Source: Pseudanabaena biceps
Lineage (GTDB): Bacteria > Cyanobacteriota > Cyanobacteriia > Pseudanabaenales > Pseudanabaenaceae
Reading direction: 5' to 3'
DNA length: 64,000 nucleotides
NCBI GenBank assembly: GCA_013361095.1
Contig: JAATWA010000002.1
Coordinates: forward strand, 1-64,000
The notes beneath the pieces are model-generated. The model saw only the letters and a program-made list of their open reading frames with translations. It did no database searches and was not told where the DNA came from. Of this stretch, positions 16,175 to 25,748 are shown in pieces. Made by a program: the position numbers and the translations under genes. Position 1 is the stretch's first letter, and each line of letters begins with the position of its first letter.

Positions 16175-17755
16175 TTATCCTATCTCTAATACTTTTGTAG
16201 CTGCTGTAACCAAACTTGACGAATTACTATGCTCAAGATGGTGAAGTAGTTGTAAGCGTAATTCTTTATAGCCACTGCCACCACTTATAGTTTTCTTAGA
16301 CTGACTCTCAGATGAAGATAAACCAGGGGCGGATGGAGTTCGCCAATCGTAACTAGCAAGATGATCTGCAATATCTCTTATGAAACTAGCCACAGGTTGT
16401 TCTAACAGAGATTCTAATGCATTAGTTATAGCTTGCTGATCTGGATTGTCAGACTCTTCGTCGCCTAATAGCCAATTTTCTAGCTCTAGTTCGTCAGAGT
16501 AAATATAAGTAAGGTCGTTGGTGATATAGAGAAATCCACGAGTACCAATATTGGTATTTAGAAGTGTTTCAAAAGAACCTCCAAATGCAGGATCTAAATT
16601 ATCGAGTAGATTTTTCTGCTTACCTTCACGCAGATCCTCTGCCCACTTTTCATTACAGTTAAATACTGCACTCCTTATCATTTGCCAAGTGTAAATAAGA
16701 AAAGCTGCCTGCTGCACTCTACTCCAAGGTAAAATTCTTTGCGCTGAACCAACAGGTGATCCAAATAGTCCTCCAATTCTACTGGATTTATCTTTTTTAG
16801 GTCTAAGATAAGTTACCAATAAAGATGTGATCCAAGCGGCTTGTTTAACTGTTTTTCCCATTCCAGAATCACCAAGCATATTGATTCTTTGATGCCAAGG
16901 ACTTTCTGGATGAGACCACAATAACTCTACTAATTCTTGCGCTCTAGCTTGTCTGTAAATTAAATGGTTTTCTGCTGCTTTCTCCAGCCATTCTTCTGTA
17001 CGCAAGAGTGGATATAAATCAAAAGCAAGACTAGGATTAATTTTAACTGGTCGAATATTAATTGTCCAAAATAAGTAGGCTTGCCAACTAATATCTAATC
17101 CATGAAATGCAACAACAGGTATCTCAAACTTATCATCTAGATCTTTATCATCAAAAGCAAATAGCCTATGCTGACCATCAATGATTTCAATTGGATGTAG
17201 AGATTGTGGTTTCCAATCAGTATTTTCTGTAAGTTTTGTTGGCAAATCAATCAATGATATCTGATTGTTGATATCTTTTATTTGCAATAAATCTGTATCA
17301 TAAGCACTCTTTCCTTTCCTTTTATCTTCTTTCTTTAAGATATTAATTATAACTGCTGTCGGTAACCAACCAGGTTGTTGTAAATCCCTAAATTCTTCAG
17401 AAACTTTGAATGCTTCAGTTAGTCTGTGCTTTTCTCTTGGCTCAGAAAGAGGGTAGCCATAGCGAACATAATTAGCAATTTCTTCAGAACGTTTTTTGTC
17501 ATGCCTACGTTGTATGCCTGTCTCCTTATCTTGAGGATTATATTCTTTATTTTGAATTATTCTCTCTCGTTTGTTAATACCAGATAACTTTCTCAGGCGA
17601 CTTGCAGAAAGAGAAAAAAGATAGAAATGCATATCAGGCTGTCGGCGATGTTCGGACCCGTCCCATCTTACTTCATCCCACGATTCAAGCCATTGTTGTA
17701 CTTTAATCGCTAAAATTTGATTGGGTTTACTGAGTTCTTCTTCGTTGATTTTCAT
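16175..17755 (-). CDS. dndB: DGQHR-domain protein, DndB-like (long form)
   Basis: A 526-residue protein with EIIDGQHRLFAFD near residue 195 and an upstream block RRHDKKRSEEIANYVRYGYPLS typical of DGQHR proteins that clamp substrate. It is longer than classic DndB (about 350-370 residues) because of a C-terminal helical extension ending in a Ser-rich linker. It occupies the dndB position, upstream of dndCDE, and is 25 bp from the Dnd-associated protein 4 gene. A role in regulating dnd expression or modification levels is likely by family; the gene symbol is by position and motif. Confidence 0.7.
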   Translation of the reverse strand: MKINEEELSKPNQILAIKVQQWLESWDEVRWDGSEHRRQPDMHFYLFSLSASRLRKLSGINKRERIIQNKEYNPQDKETGIQRRHDKKRSEEIANYVRYGYPLSEPREKHRLTEAFKVSEEFRDLQQPGWLPTAVIINILKKEDKRKGKSAYDTDLLQIKDINNQISLIDLPTKLTENTDWKPQSLHPIEIIDGQHRLFAFDDKDLDDKFEIPVVAFHGLDISWQAYLFWTINIRPVKINPSLAFDLYPLLRTEEWLEKAAENHLIYRQARAQELVELLWSHPESPWHQRINMLGDSGMGKTVKQAAWITSLLVTYLRPKKDKSSRIGGLFGSPVGSAQRILPWSRVQQAAFLIYTWQMIRSAVFNCNEKWAEDLREGKQKNLLDNLDPAFGGSFETLLNTNIGTRGFLYITNDLTYIYSDELELENWLLGDEESDNPDQQAITNALESLLEQPVASFIRDIADHLASYDWRTPSAPGLSSSESQSKKTISGGSGYKELRLQLLHHLEHSNSSSLVTAATKVLEIG

Positions 17756-17780
17756 ATTACTTTTTTCTGCTATAGAGTAA

Positions 17781-18251
17781 CTAAATTGACAATAGATTAC
17801 TCAAATCAAAATCACCATTTTTATTAGCCATTTCATCCCTTTCAGAACTTAGAAACAGCAAAATACGTTCTAAATGATCAACTGATCCTTTAATTTCATT
17901 GTCAATTATTTCTAGTCCCGCATTAGCATACTCCTCAAAAATTTTGATCCGTGACTCCTCAGCCTCTTCATTGTCAGCAAGAACCCTAGGGTTTTTAGTT
18001 GCAACTACAGCCAAAAGTTTCACTACTTTATCATATTTTCTAAAAACATCATACGGGATTGGATCTGGGTCTTTTTTCGAGAACTCACCAAAAGGCTCAC
18101 GGCGATCCCGCTTAGCCCCCAAAGCCGCCGCAAACACCAAAACCTCCGCATACGTCTGAAATGGCTTATTCGTATCATCCGCCCCCTCAGCCCTCAAAGA
18201 TTTCACTAACTCTGCCTTATCTTTCGCGATCTTTACCCTTGCATCAGCCAT
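17781..18251 (-). CDS. DNA phosphorothioation-associated protein 4
   Basis: A 156-residue, charged, helical protein: VKIAKDKAELVKSL, FQTYAEVLVFAAALGAKR, REPFGEF and a C-terminal block LEIIDNEIKG..DHLERILLFL. This matches my memory of the Dnd system-associated protein 4 family (TIGR04062). Its function is unknown. It is the first gene of the minus-strand dndB-like transcript and fits the family's usual place next to DGQHR/dndB genes. Confidence 0.75.
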   Translation of the reverse strand: MADARVKIAKDKAELVKSLRAEGADDTNKPFQTYAEVLVFAAALGAKRDRREPFGEFSKKDPDPIPYDVFRKYDKVVKLLAVVATKNPRVLADNEEAEESRIKIFEEYANAGLEIIDNEIKGSVDHLERILLFLSSERDEMANKNGDFDLSNLLSI

Positions 18252-18318
18252 TCTTACTTATTCCTTAATACCCAATCTAAAAACATCTTACACACAACCA
18301 GCCGCCACATTAACTTCA

Positions 18319-18436
18319 GTAACCATCAGGCATTGGTCAGCTAAGCAGGGATAGGGTCTGAAACGACCATTTTATGCCGACAAAATTGACGCAAATACGC
18401 CAATCACGCTTTAACTAACCAGTGCCGTAACCATCA
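18319..18436. mobile_element. 98-bp MITE-like element with 10-bp target duplication (copy 1)
   Basis: The element spans 18329-18426 and starts GGCATTGGTCAGCTAA and ends TTAACTAACCAGTGCC, imperfect terminal inverted repeats. It is flanked by the direct repeat GTAACCATCA at 18319-18328 and 18427-18436, a 10-bp target duplication. The interior (TGACGCAAATACG) is shared with the element at about 27235. There is no coding capacity, so it must be moved by a transposase elsewhere. Confidence 0.75.
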
Positions 18437-18511
18437 AACTAGCCATCATTAACAAGCGATCAATAACGTCTTACAGAATCGTCCGCCATATCCTTACCCA
18501 TTAGATATGTC

Positions 18512-19601
18512 GGGAAACAAAAGTAGGGTATAGAGGCAACTTCACATTTATTTCTGCACTTCGATCCATTGGTAAACACCAAAGCTATAAGTTGAATTAA
18601 GTTGTACCATAACCGAGGCTTGACATCGGTTATCATCATCCCAATTCCTCATGAATAAAGATGATAAATATAGAAAAGATTGTAAAACAAGATAGGCAGA
18701 TACGAGCAACGACAGGATTAAATCAGCAAGCATTCGAGGGATTGTTGCCAAGTTTTGCAGAAGCCTATCAGCAAACTCTAGACAAGAAGAGACGATGGCG
18801 ATCAGCCGGAGGGGGTAGGAAAGCAACACTGAAAACCAGTGCAGACAAATTGTTTTTTATCTTGTTGTACTGCAAATGCTATCCCACATTTGACTTAATG
18901 GGAGTTTTATTTGGCTTTGACCGCTCCTGCGCCCACGATTGGGTACATCGACTAATGCCCATACTGGAAACTGCACTGGGCAAGAAACAAGCATTACCCG
19001 AAAGAAAGCTCGATAGCATCGAAGAATTTCTGGCAAAGTTTGGCGAAGTCCAAGAAGTCATCATTGACGGTACAGAAAGACCAGTGCAACGCCCAAAAGA
19101 TGCAGAACGACAAAAAGAGCATTACTCAGGAAAAAAAACGGCATACAAGGAAACACACCACAGGCAGTACCCGTAAAAAGCGGATCATTTTACTGAGCAA
19201 AGCCAAAGCAGGAAAAGTCCATGATAAGAAGCAACTGGACGAAGAGAACTGGGTAAGCAACATTCCCGATACCGTAGTGATTGAGGGAGATTTGGGATAT
19301 CAGGGTTTACAAAATGAGTTTGTAAATGTACACTTACCCCACAAAAAGCCAAAAGGTCAAGAGTTGACTGAAGTGCAGAAGCAGGAGAATCGAGAATTTA
19401 GCAGTCAACGAGTAAAATGTAAACATGCCCACGCAGGGATGAAACGATATAATTCTGTAACAGCAGTTTATCGCAATCGTGTACCTGATTTTGATGACCG
19501 TCTTATGTTGATTGCGGCTGGCTTATGGAACTTCTATTTAGATACTGCTTGAAAGTAGATAGAAAGAGTAAAATCTGCTCTGTCCTTTGCTTTTATTTCC
19601 C
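18512..19601 (+). mobile_element. IS5-superfamily insertion sequence
   Basis: Ends GGGAAACAAAAG (from 18512) and, inverted, CTTTTATTTCCC (to 19601) are imperfect terminal repeats extending about 24 bp (AGAG at the inner end). The element carries one transposase gene in two frames. Its right end supplies the stop codon of the neighbouring Uma2 gene, showing it landed in or at the end of that gene. I could not define a target duplication. Confidence 0.6.
18661..19552 (+). CDS. IS5-family DDE transposase in two frames
   Basis: The first frame (18661-19176) has an N-terminal helix-turn-helix part, FGFDRSCAHDWVHRLMP, and VIIDGTERPVQRPKD with the first catalytic Asp. The second frame (19040-19552) carries GDLGYQGL (second Asp), the long linker and ENREFSSQRVKCKHAHAGMKRYN with the expected Glu. 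The switch falls at a run of eight A residues (19131-19138). Transcriptional or ribosomal slippage on A runs is known in this superfamily; a one-base indel that kills the gene is the alternative. The shift needed here is +1 relative to the upstream frame. Confidence 0.75.
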
Positions 19602-20264
19602 AACAGGTCTATTAAAAGTCTGCAATAGCCATCTCGCGATCGCGCTATCGTCTTCTGTCAGACTGCGTTTAAGTGCCTCTTCAACCGTTGCAATACTTAA
19701 ACCTACTAAAACCTGCGACTCTTTAATTGTGCCACTGCGTCCCCCTGACATTTCAAAAGCATAAACTTGTGACTCTCCGCCATTCACTACCCAATATTCC
19801 TTTACTCCCAACTGTTCATATAAAATCCGCTTGCGTCCCAAGTCATCATTTAGTGATGTCGTGGCAATTTCTACTACTAAATGGGGAATCTCAAATTGAT
19901 CGAGATCAATAGAGCTATTATTTTGAGGTGTTAATAGAAAGCGATCGCCAATATAAAAAGAACAATCAGGCTGACATTCTTGCAAACCTGTTTTCCGAAA
20001 GCTAGTATTTGTCAGCTTGAGAATACGAATATTTTTAGCGATCGCATACAGACTAATCACATCATAAACAACCGAATTATTGCGCCCATGCAAAGGACCT
20101 AAAGCCGCCATCTCAATCCTCATTGTGTCATGATCATAATAAAATCGAGCCATTTCTGCATGAGCAGGATCGTCCGCAAACGCCACAAACTCATCCCAAG
20201 TTGCTTTAACCCAGCGATCGCTGACAATCTCTGCTTTAGGAGTCGTAGTAATTGTATTAACCAT
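19593..20264 (-). CDS. Uma2 family putative endonuclease
   Basis: A 223-residue PD-(D/E)XK-fold protein of the Uma2 family, greatly expanded in cyanobacteria: PDCSFYIGDR near residue 100, PHLVVEIATTSLNDDLGRKRILYEQLGVKEYWVVN near 128-162. Its ATG overlaps the stop of the upstream SMC-like ATPase (ATGGTTAA), so they are translationally coupled and it may act in the same restriction module. The last codons and the stop (GGAAATAA) come from the IS5 terminal repeat, so the native C-terminus may be slightly altered. Confidence 0.8.
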   Translation of the reverse strand: MVNTITTTPKAEIVSDRWVKATWDEFVAFADDPAHAEMARFYYDHDTMRIEMAALGPLHGRNNSVVYDVISLYAIAKNIRILKLTNTSFRKTGLQECQPDCSFYIGDRFLLTPQNNSSIDLDQFEIPHLVVEIATTSLNDDLGRKRILYEQLGVKEYWVVNGGESQVYAFEMSGGRSGTIKESQVLVGLSIATVEEALKRSLTEDDSAIARWLLQTFNRPVGK

Positions 20265-22332
20265 GATTCACCTCCCAGACCTCGGTATATTCATAATCAT
20301 AGGCACTCTTTCGTACTAACGGATAGCTCTTGCCATAGAGAACTATGTCATCGGTTTGTGTATTAGGTTTATTGGAGTTGAAGACAAACACATATTCTTT
20401 ACCAATGCGAGGAGTCATCTCTTCGGCAACCTCCACCCGCCATTGGGTTTTAGAAACCATCACCACAAGCTGATTTGCTAATTGCGGAATCAATCTTGCC
20501 ACTTGCCGACGATAGATTTCATCAAGGCTACCAAAGGGCGAATCCATCACAATCGGGAAAGTGCTGCTATCTGGCCCCATAACTAACCCAGACTTACTCC
20601 ATTCCCTCACGCGATCGATAATGCTACCGATAAAAGACAAACTTAAGATCTGATTCTCCCCTGTAGAAGCACCAGATTGAACCTCTTGCCCAGCTACTAC
20701 TTCCACTAAACTCAGTTCATATTTCTCACTCAGTTTCGGGGTTTGCGCCTTGAATGAGATCTGGCTAAAGATTTCCTTGATCCGAATTTCCAGTTGCTCA
20801 CGAAATAGCTCATTACGATTAGTTTTTAAATCAATCAGTAAATCGATCGCCTGTTGCGCTGCATCAATCCGCTTTTGAGCAAGCTTTTGCTTACTTTCAT
20901 TTTGCTTACTGCTTTTAATTTGCTTCTGAAGATCTTCAATTTGTACTTGATAATCAATGTATTTTTGAAGCTTCTTGCCCTTTTCTAGATTTAAGTCCTC
21001 AACCTTGCGATCGATCTCATCAAGGCGGGTTTGCATTTGCCGAATATCCTCAACGGGACTCTTGCGTAACTGTTCGCTGATTGATTCTAGTTCTAATTCA
21101 AGCCGAGAGATCGCTGTCTTGAGTTGATTGATACTCGATTGCTTGGTATCAATACCTTGCCAAAAATCCGTAGCCTGTTTCTCCACTTCATCAACAAATC
21201 CTTCTAGTTTTAGGGTTGCAGTTTCCACATCTGCTAAACCTGCTTTTTCTAGCCAAGACCTGACCTGCTCATAGTTAGGAGAACCATCATGTAATGCTGC
21301 GCCACAGATACATTTGCGCCTCTCCAGTAGATCAATCACAAAAGTCTGTTTGATATCCGCAGGTAGTTCACCGCGTTCGTGCAGTCCACCCACTAGCCCT
21401 CGAAAATCTGCAATCGCCTCAGTTAGAAATACACTATAGCCCTTGGTAGAAATATCTATCTTCAGTTGGTTCTTTAAACCTCGCAAATTAGTACGATTTT
21501 CACGTTCTTGTTGTGCAAGAGACTCACGCCGTTTTTGGATTTCATCAATACCACCTAATTCGGTCAAGCGTTGATTGCAAGATGCTTTTAGTTGGTTTTG
21601 AGCTTCAAGTTCCTGTTCAATTTCTTTAATTCTTTCTTCATAATCAGTACAATCATTCTCAATTTTTTGTTTTTGAGAAATCAAAGTTTTAGTTTGGGCA
21701 TCACCAATATTTTTAAGCTCATCTTCAAGAGTCTTTCTTGCTTCCTTGAGATGCTTAATCGCATTGTCTAAAACCTGCACACCCAAAAGCTTTTTGGTGG
21801 CTTCAGCAATCTCATTGCGATTGTCCGATCGCACAATTTGTTCAATACGTTCTCCATCAAAAAAGAAGTATTGATGCAAACTCCTAGGTAAAATTCCATT
21901 GATTATGGCATCAGGATTATTTTGTGCCATCCACCTCCCATCATCCCCCACCACTTGCAAACTTAGTTCACTTTTGTTGTATTGAATGTTTTTCTCGCCA
22001 TTATTGACAAGTTTATATGCACGGATTATTCGCCGCACCCGATAGCGCTTACTATCATGCTCAAATAAAACTTCTGCCCAACATTCTACTGGTTGATTCA
22101 CTTGAGATTCAGCGATCGCCTGACGATTGACGAGCTGCTCAGAGTCGCCAAAGGCTGAGGTAAATTTTTCGTATAGCACCCATGTAAAAGCATTGAGTAA
22201 AGAGGTTTTGCCCGTGCCATTGTTACCATGCATGATCGTAATGTTGCGATCGTCCATTTTTGCCAAAAAAATCTCAGGCGTTTGTTGATAAAAACAGCGA
22301 AAATTAGACAGCTTGACAGAGATCAGCTTCAT
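20257..22332 (-). CDS. SMC/DndD-like ATPase of the restriction module
   Basis: A 691-residue RecF/SMC-type ATPase: MKLISVKLSNFRCFY, Walker A HGNNGTGKTSLLNAF near residue 36, two long coiled-coil arms, and a C-terminal signature SGASTGENQILSLSFIG plus FPIVMDSPFGSLDE. A Cys pair CICG near residue 338 sits where the arms turn, like a reduced zinc hook. It resembles DndD but differs from the true DndD at 10581. Start overlaps the small protein stop (ATGA), and its own stop overlaps the Uma2 start. Probable role: ATPase partner of the PLD helicase in phosphorothioation-dependent restriction. Confidence 0.75.
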   Translation of the reverse strand: MKLISVKLSNFRCFYQQTPEIFLAKMDDRNITIMHGNNGTGKTSLLNAFTWVLYEKFTSAFGDSEQLVNRQAIAESQVNQPVECWAEVLFEHDSKRYRVRRIIRAYKLVNNGEKNIQYNKSELSLQVVGDDGRWMAQNNPDAIINGILPRSLHQYFFFDGERIEQIVRSDNRNEIAEATKKLLGVQVLDNAIKHLKEARKTLEDELKNIGDAQTKTLISQKQKIENDCTDYEERIKEIEQELEAQNQLKASCNQRLTELGGIDEIQKRRESLAQQERENRTNLRGLKNQLKIDISTKGYSVFLTEAIADFRGLVGGLHERGELPADIKQTFVIDLLERRKCICGAALHDGSPNYEQVRSWLEKAGLADVETATLKLEGFVDEVEKQATDFWQGIDTKQSSINQLKTAISRLELELESISEQLRKSPVEDIRQMQTRLDEIDRKVEDLNLEKGKKLQKYIDYQVQIEDLQKQIKSSKQNESKQKLAQKRIDAAQQAIDLLIDLKTNRNELFREQLEIRIKEIFSQISFKAQTPKLSEKYELSLVEVVAGQEVQSGASTGENQILSLSFIGSIIDRVREWSKSGLVMGPDSSTFPIVMDSPFGSLDEIYRRQVARLIPQLANQLVVMVSKTQWRVEVAEEMTPRIGKEYVFVFNSNKPNTQTDDIVLYGKSYPLVRKSAYDYEYTEVWEVNHG

Positions 22333-22502
22333 TGCACAGCTTCCTTAACAATTTTGAGAATATCTTCATTGATTCGACCCAGTTCATTTTTGTCGAGACG
22401 ATCCTTTTCTATTTTAAGAACCTGCATAATAATTTGCTTAATTTCAGGTGGAGCATTTTGAATTGGTTCATTGAAATTATTACGGTTTTGAACTTTACTC
22501 AT
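22329..22502 (-). CDS. DNA modification system-associated small protein
   Basis: A 57-residue gene missed by length cut-offs: it begins MSKVQNRNNFNEPIQNAP, continues PEIKQIIMQVLKIEKDRL and ends EDILKIVKEAVQ. It is helical and charged. Its TGA overlaps the ATG of the downstream ATPase (ATGA), strong evidence of coupled translation. Small proteins of this kind are annotated beside the ATPase and helicase in phosphorothioation restriction clusters; function unknown. Confidence 0.75.
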   Translation of the reverse strand: MSKVQNRNNFNEPIQNAPPEIKQIIMQVLKIEKDRLDKNELGRINEDILKIVKEAVQ

Positions 22503-22606
22503 ATAAAAATAATTAATAAATTTTATTGATTTTATCTTGAATAAAGCCTAAATTTTCGCGAATTCTCAGTTTATCGGGTAAACCTAAGAAATAAGAGGAT
22601 ATTTAA

Positions 22607-22649
22607 TACCAAAACTAAAAATGGCTACGTCATTTTTAGTTTTGGTATA
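22607..22649. terminator. 18-bp perfect hairpin after the helicase gene
   Basis: ATACCAAAACTAAAAATG (22607-22624) pairs perfectly with 22632-22649 around GCTACGT. It begins 1 bp after the helicase stop, so it may end or attenuate that minus-strand transcript before the small gene. The A/T-rich arms give a T-run on either strand. It also resembles a dispersed cyanobacterial repeat. Confidence 0.6.
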
Positions 22650-22650
22650 A

Positions 22651-24768
22651 CTATAAATCTAACAATCCATAGCGTTTTTGCAAATCTATTAATTTCATCC
22701 TAGCCTCACCACCGTTATCTGCTAAATTCGCAAACTCAATAAAGCGCTGTAATTCTTTTTTGAGTAGGTTACGTTCAACATCAATTGTCTCGCGACCCAA
22801 ATCAGGCGGCAACACAATCATGTCAAACAAAGTTGCGCGTTTTTTGTCAGGGTGCGATCGCAAAATTCTACCCCGACGCTGAATAAACTGACGCGGATTA
22901 CTACTACTTGCCAACATAATCGCCGTTTCAATTGCAGGAATATCCACACCTTCATCTAAACAGCGAATCGCCACAAGTCCTTGCAATTCTCCTGTCTCAA
23001 ACCAAATCCTTAAATCCTCTCTCTCTTCTAAAGAAGTTTCCGCTGTATAAGTATTAACTCGATATCCCAGCTCCGCCCCTAATAATTGCGCCACAGCATC
23101 TAATTGCCTTCTACTTTCTTCAGTAACCGCATCTTCAACCGAGCCGTCACCACAATAAATTAATGTATGTGATGTCTCAAGCCTCTCTTGCATCAATTCT
23201 CGCAAAGCTTCTAACTTATTAGCCGCAGATCCCAATAACCTAGCCCTTTGCATCAATAAAGCCGTTAGCATTTCGTTGTCATCGCGATCGCCATCAAAAG
23301 CGATCGCTCTACCAATTTTTTTCGTTAAATCAGCATATTTCTCAGTCTCAGATTCAGTCAGTTCCACCAAAATCGGATAGTAAAGATAATGTACTAGCGC
23401 CCCTGCCTTGATTGCATCCGCAAGCGTAAATTCTGGCTGGATCACAGATCCAAAATAATCAAATATTGCTTCCGTTCCTTGCTCGTCAAAATATCTCTCT
23501 GGGGTCGCAGACAGGGCAAGTCTTAGCCCGACATTACTCGGCAAACTCTCAACTAGACGCTTTGCCCCCAAGTTATGAGCCTCATCACCAATAATTAAAG
23601 TTCTCTCAGGTAGATAACGCAACTGCGACTGTAACCCCTGACCAATCAGCGTCGCATTTGTAGTAATTACAGTCAGAAATTTTTGATTACCAGATCGCAC
23701 GTTATAAAGCTGTGTCGATAGTTGACTTTGCCAATTACGCACATTTTCAAAAGCAAGGATTGGTTCTAAGCCAAATTTTCGACATTCCCTTGACCACTGA
23801 ATTACCAGATGTCGATAGGGACAAACGATTAGTAAAACTTGCAACCCAATCTTTTGATAAAGTTCAGTAGCGATCGCTAGTGCTGTAATCGTTTTACCGC
23901 TACCTGTCGCCATTTTCAATGTGCCGCGTCCATTATTTTTAAACCAATTGGCGATCGCCTGTTCCTGATAATCTCGCAGTTGCAAATTAGATGGCAGTAT
24001 CGGCACACCATAATCAGGGTTAATTACCATCGGCATATAATCTTTTCCCTTTTCAGACATCACAGAAATTTTTTTGGTGATTTCATCGATTGGAAACTTA
24101 TCATGACGTAAACGCAACAGCGATCGCTTAGCAGCTTCAGGAAAATCGAGAATTTCTAACATCGGTGTTTCATTTTCCCATAATCGCCGAAAGTTTTCGG
24201 CTTTGCTCAATGTACGCCCTCTAACTCCTTCATCCCAAGAGCAAAACACATCTATACATTCAAAGTTATCCAACAAAGCGCTGGCGCTTTCATTTGCCGA
24301 ACCTGTAAAAGCAACAATATTTCCCGCATCGTCCTCAAATATTCCTAACTTCTCATGATAAATACCTCGATTACGAATATCTTTTCTTACGGCAAGTTTT
24401 ATTTCTAATAGGTTATGACTCAATAACCAAGCTAGGCAAGCAAAACGATCTTGGATTGCCTGTTCAAATTCTTGATCGATCTCTCTGATTAGGCTTTGAG
24501 TGATGACTTCTTCTCTTTGCTTAAGCCCTAAAGCGATCGCTTCTGCATCTTCTGCGGATAAGCATGGAGATGCAATCAAACGCATCCTACCACCCGACTG
24601 AATTAGCGCAAGCAATCCCACAGCAACTGATGCCATCGAAGTACTTGAAAAAAATCCTACGGCTCGACTGTAGAGGATAGAATTTTCCAGACAAGGAATA
24701 TAAAAATCTTGCACCAAATCGCAGCGATCGCTACGATACTCACTTTGAAAATTTAGATCGCTTAGCAC
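22651..24768 (-). CDS. Phosphorothioation-system restriction helicase/PLD nuclease
   Basis: A 705-residue protein starting with GTG. The N-terminal third is a PLD-type nuclease domain: GIYHEKLGIFEDD..AFTGSANES near residue 137-163 (HxK...GSxN). A superfamily 2 helicase follows: MATGSGKT (motif I), GDEAHNLG (II), LALSATP (III), LDEGVDIP (V), QRRGRILR (VI). This arrangement is that of the annotated DNA phosphorothioation system restriction enzyme. It likely translocates on and cuts unmodified DNA. It begins the minus-strand restriction operon. Confidence 0.85.
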   Translation of the reverse strand: MLSDLNFQSEYRSDRCDLVQDFYIPCLENSILYSRAVGFFSSTSMASVAVGLLALIQSGGRMRLIASPCLSAEDAEAIALGLKQREEVITQSLIREIDQEFEQAIQDRFACLAWLLSHNLLEIKLAVRKDIRNRGIYHEKLGIFEDDAGNIVAFTGSANESASALLDNFECIDVFCSWDEGVRGRTLSKAENFRRLWENETPMLEILDFPEAAKRSLLRLRHDKFPIDEITKKISVMSEKGKDYMPMVINPDYGVPILPSNLQLRDYQEQAIANWFKNNGRGTLKMATGSGKTITALAIATELYQKIGLQVLLIVCPYRHLVIQWSRECRKFGLEPILAFENVRNWQSQLSTQLYNVRSGNQKFLTVITTNATLIGQGLQSQLRYLPERTLIIGDEAHNLGAKRLVESLPSNVGLRLALSATPERYFDEQGTEAIFDYFGSVIQPEFTLADAIKAGALVHYLYYPILVELTESETEKYADLTKKIGRAIAFDGDRDDNEMLTALLMQRARLLGSAANKLEALRELMQERLETSHTLIYCGDGSVEDAVTEESRRQLDAVAQLLGAELGYRVNTYTAETSLEEREDLRIWFETGELQGLVAIRCLDEGVDIPAIETAIMLASSSNPRQFIQRRGRILRSHPDKKRATLFDMIVLPPDLGRETIDVERNLLKKELQRFIEFANLADNGGEARMKLIDLQKRYGLLDL

Positions 24769-24896
24769 AAGTTTTAGATCTTAGTTCTTAGTCCATCTTA
24801 GTTGAAAGTCGAACTATCCAATTAAATCAGTAAGTTACCCATCCAAACATATAGAGTTCAACCTATCCTCACATCTTAACTCTCTTCCCAGAAAAA

Positions 24897-24933
24897 AATC
24901 AAGAATCTTGATTATATTTTTCAAGAGTCTTGA
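24897..24933. repeat. Partition-site palindromes upstream of parA
   Basis: AATCAAGAATCTTGATT (24897-24913) and TCAAGAGTCTTGA (24921-24933) are odd palindromes with the form TCAAGA-N-TCTTGA. They lie 55-90 bp upstream of parA and match the repeated arrays downstream of parB. Likely parS/operator sites bound by the small ParB-like protein. Confidence 0.7.
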
Positions 24934-24986
24934 CTATTGATTAAAGATTCTATATTATTTCTTTTGAACTTTCATCAAGATCAATA

Positions 24987-25748
24987 ATGGCTATCAAGCT
25001 ATCTGTCTTCAATATGAAAGGTGGAGTAGGCAAATCAACAACTGCTTATAACCTAGCCGTAGGACTAGTTAAATTTCACCAAAAACGAGTTTTGATTATA
25101 GACATTGACTCGCAGGGAAATGCTGGAGCAGCATTAGGCATTGAAATATGGCACCTGCAAAAACAGTTAAAAGATGTTCTTCAGCGTCACGCTAAGTTGT
25201 CAGAAATTATTGTTAAAACTAATTCGGGGGTCGATGTAGCTCCTTCCAACATTCTCCTTGCCGAAGAAGAGATCCCAATTTCGGGACTGCCAGGTCGAGA
25301 ATTGTTACTGAGGAAAGCGATCGCGTCGGTCGAAGCGCAATATGACTTTATCTTGATTGACTGTCCGCCAAACATTGGCGTATTTACAATCAATGCACTC
25401 ATGGCTGCCGAAGGTGTAATTATTCCCGTAGACATGAGCTACCTCGGTTTACTTGGCATCAAGGGAATCGAACGCGCTCTTTCATTAATACGAGACTCTC
25501 TAGAACATCCAATACAGATTGCTGGCGCTCTTGCGACTCGGTTCGATGGACGCAACAACTTGAGCAAAGAAGTTCAGCAATCCTTACATAATCACTTTGG
25601 TGATCGCATGTTTAAAGCTGTGATTCCTGAAACGGTGAAATTGCGTGAGGCTCCAAGTCATGGGCTATCTATTTTTGAATACGATGCCAACGGGACAGGA
25701 GCAAAAGCATATAGGGAATTAGTTGATGAGGTAATGAAATGGCAGTAA
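24987..25748 (+). CDS. parA: ParA partition ATPase
   Basis: A 253-residue ParA/Soj-type ATPase with deviant Walker A KGGVGKSTTAYNLA at the N-terminus, IDIDSQGNAG (A') and LIDCPPNIG (Walker B). It lacks an N-terminal DNA-binding extension, so it is the small type Ib-like or chromosomal-like form. It overlaps the downstream parB-like gene by 10 bp (ATGGCAGTAA). A second copy of its last ~60 residues exists at 26838. It segregates the replicon by gradients on nucleoid DNA. Confidence 0.93.
   Translation: MAIKLSVFNMKGGVGKSTTAYNLAVGLVKFHQKRVLIIDIDSQGNAGAALGIEIWHLQKQLKDVLQRHAKLSEIIVKTNSGVDVAPSNILLAEEEIPISGLPGRELLLRKAIASVEAQYDFILIDCPPNIGVFTINALMAAEGVIIPVDMSYLGLLGIKGIERALSLIRDSLEHPIQIAGALATRFDGRNNLSKEVQQSLHNHFGDRMFKAVIPETVKLREAPSHGLSIFEYDANGTGAKAYRELVDEVMKWQ

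Noticed and set aside
19131..19138. A8 run in the IS5 transposase as certain programmed frameshifting
   Set aside because: The needed shift is +1, unlike the -1 slips best documented, so a simple one-base indel is equally likely; I kept it as undecided.
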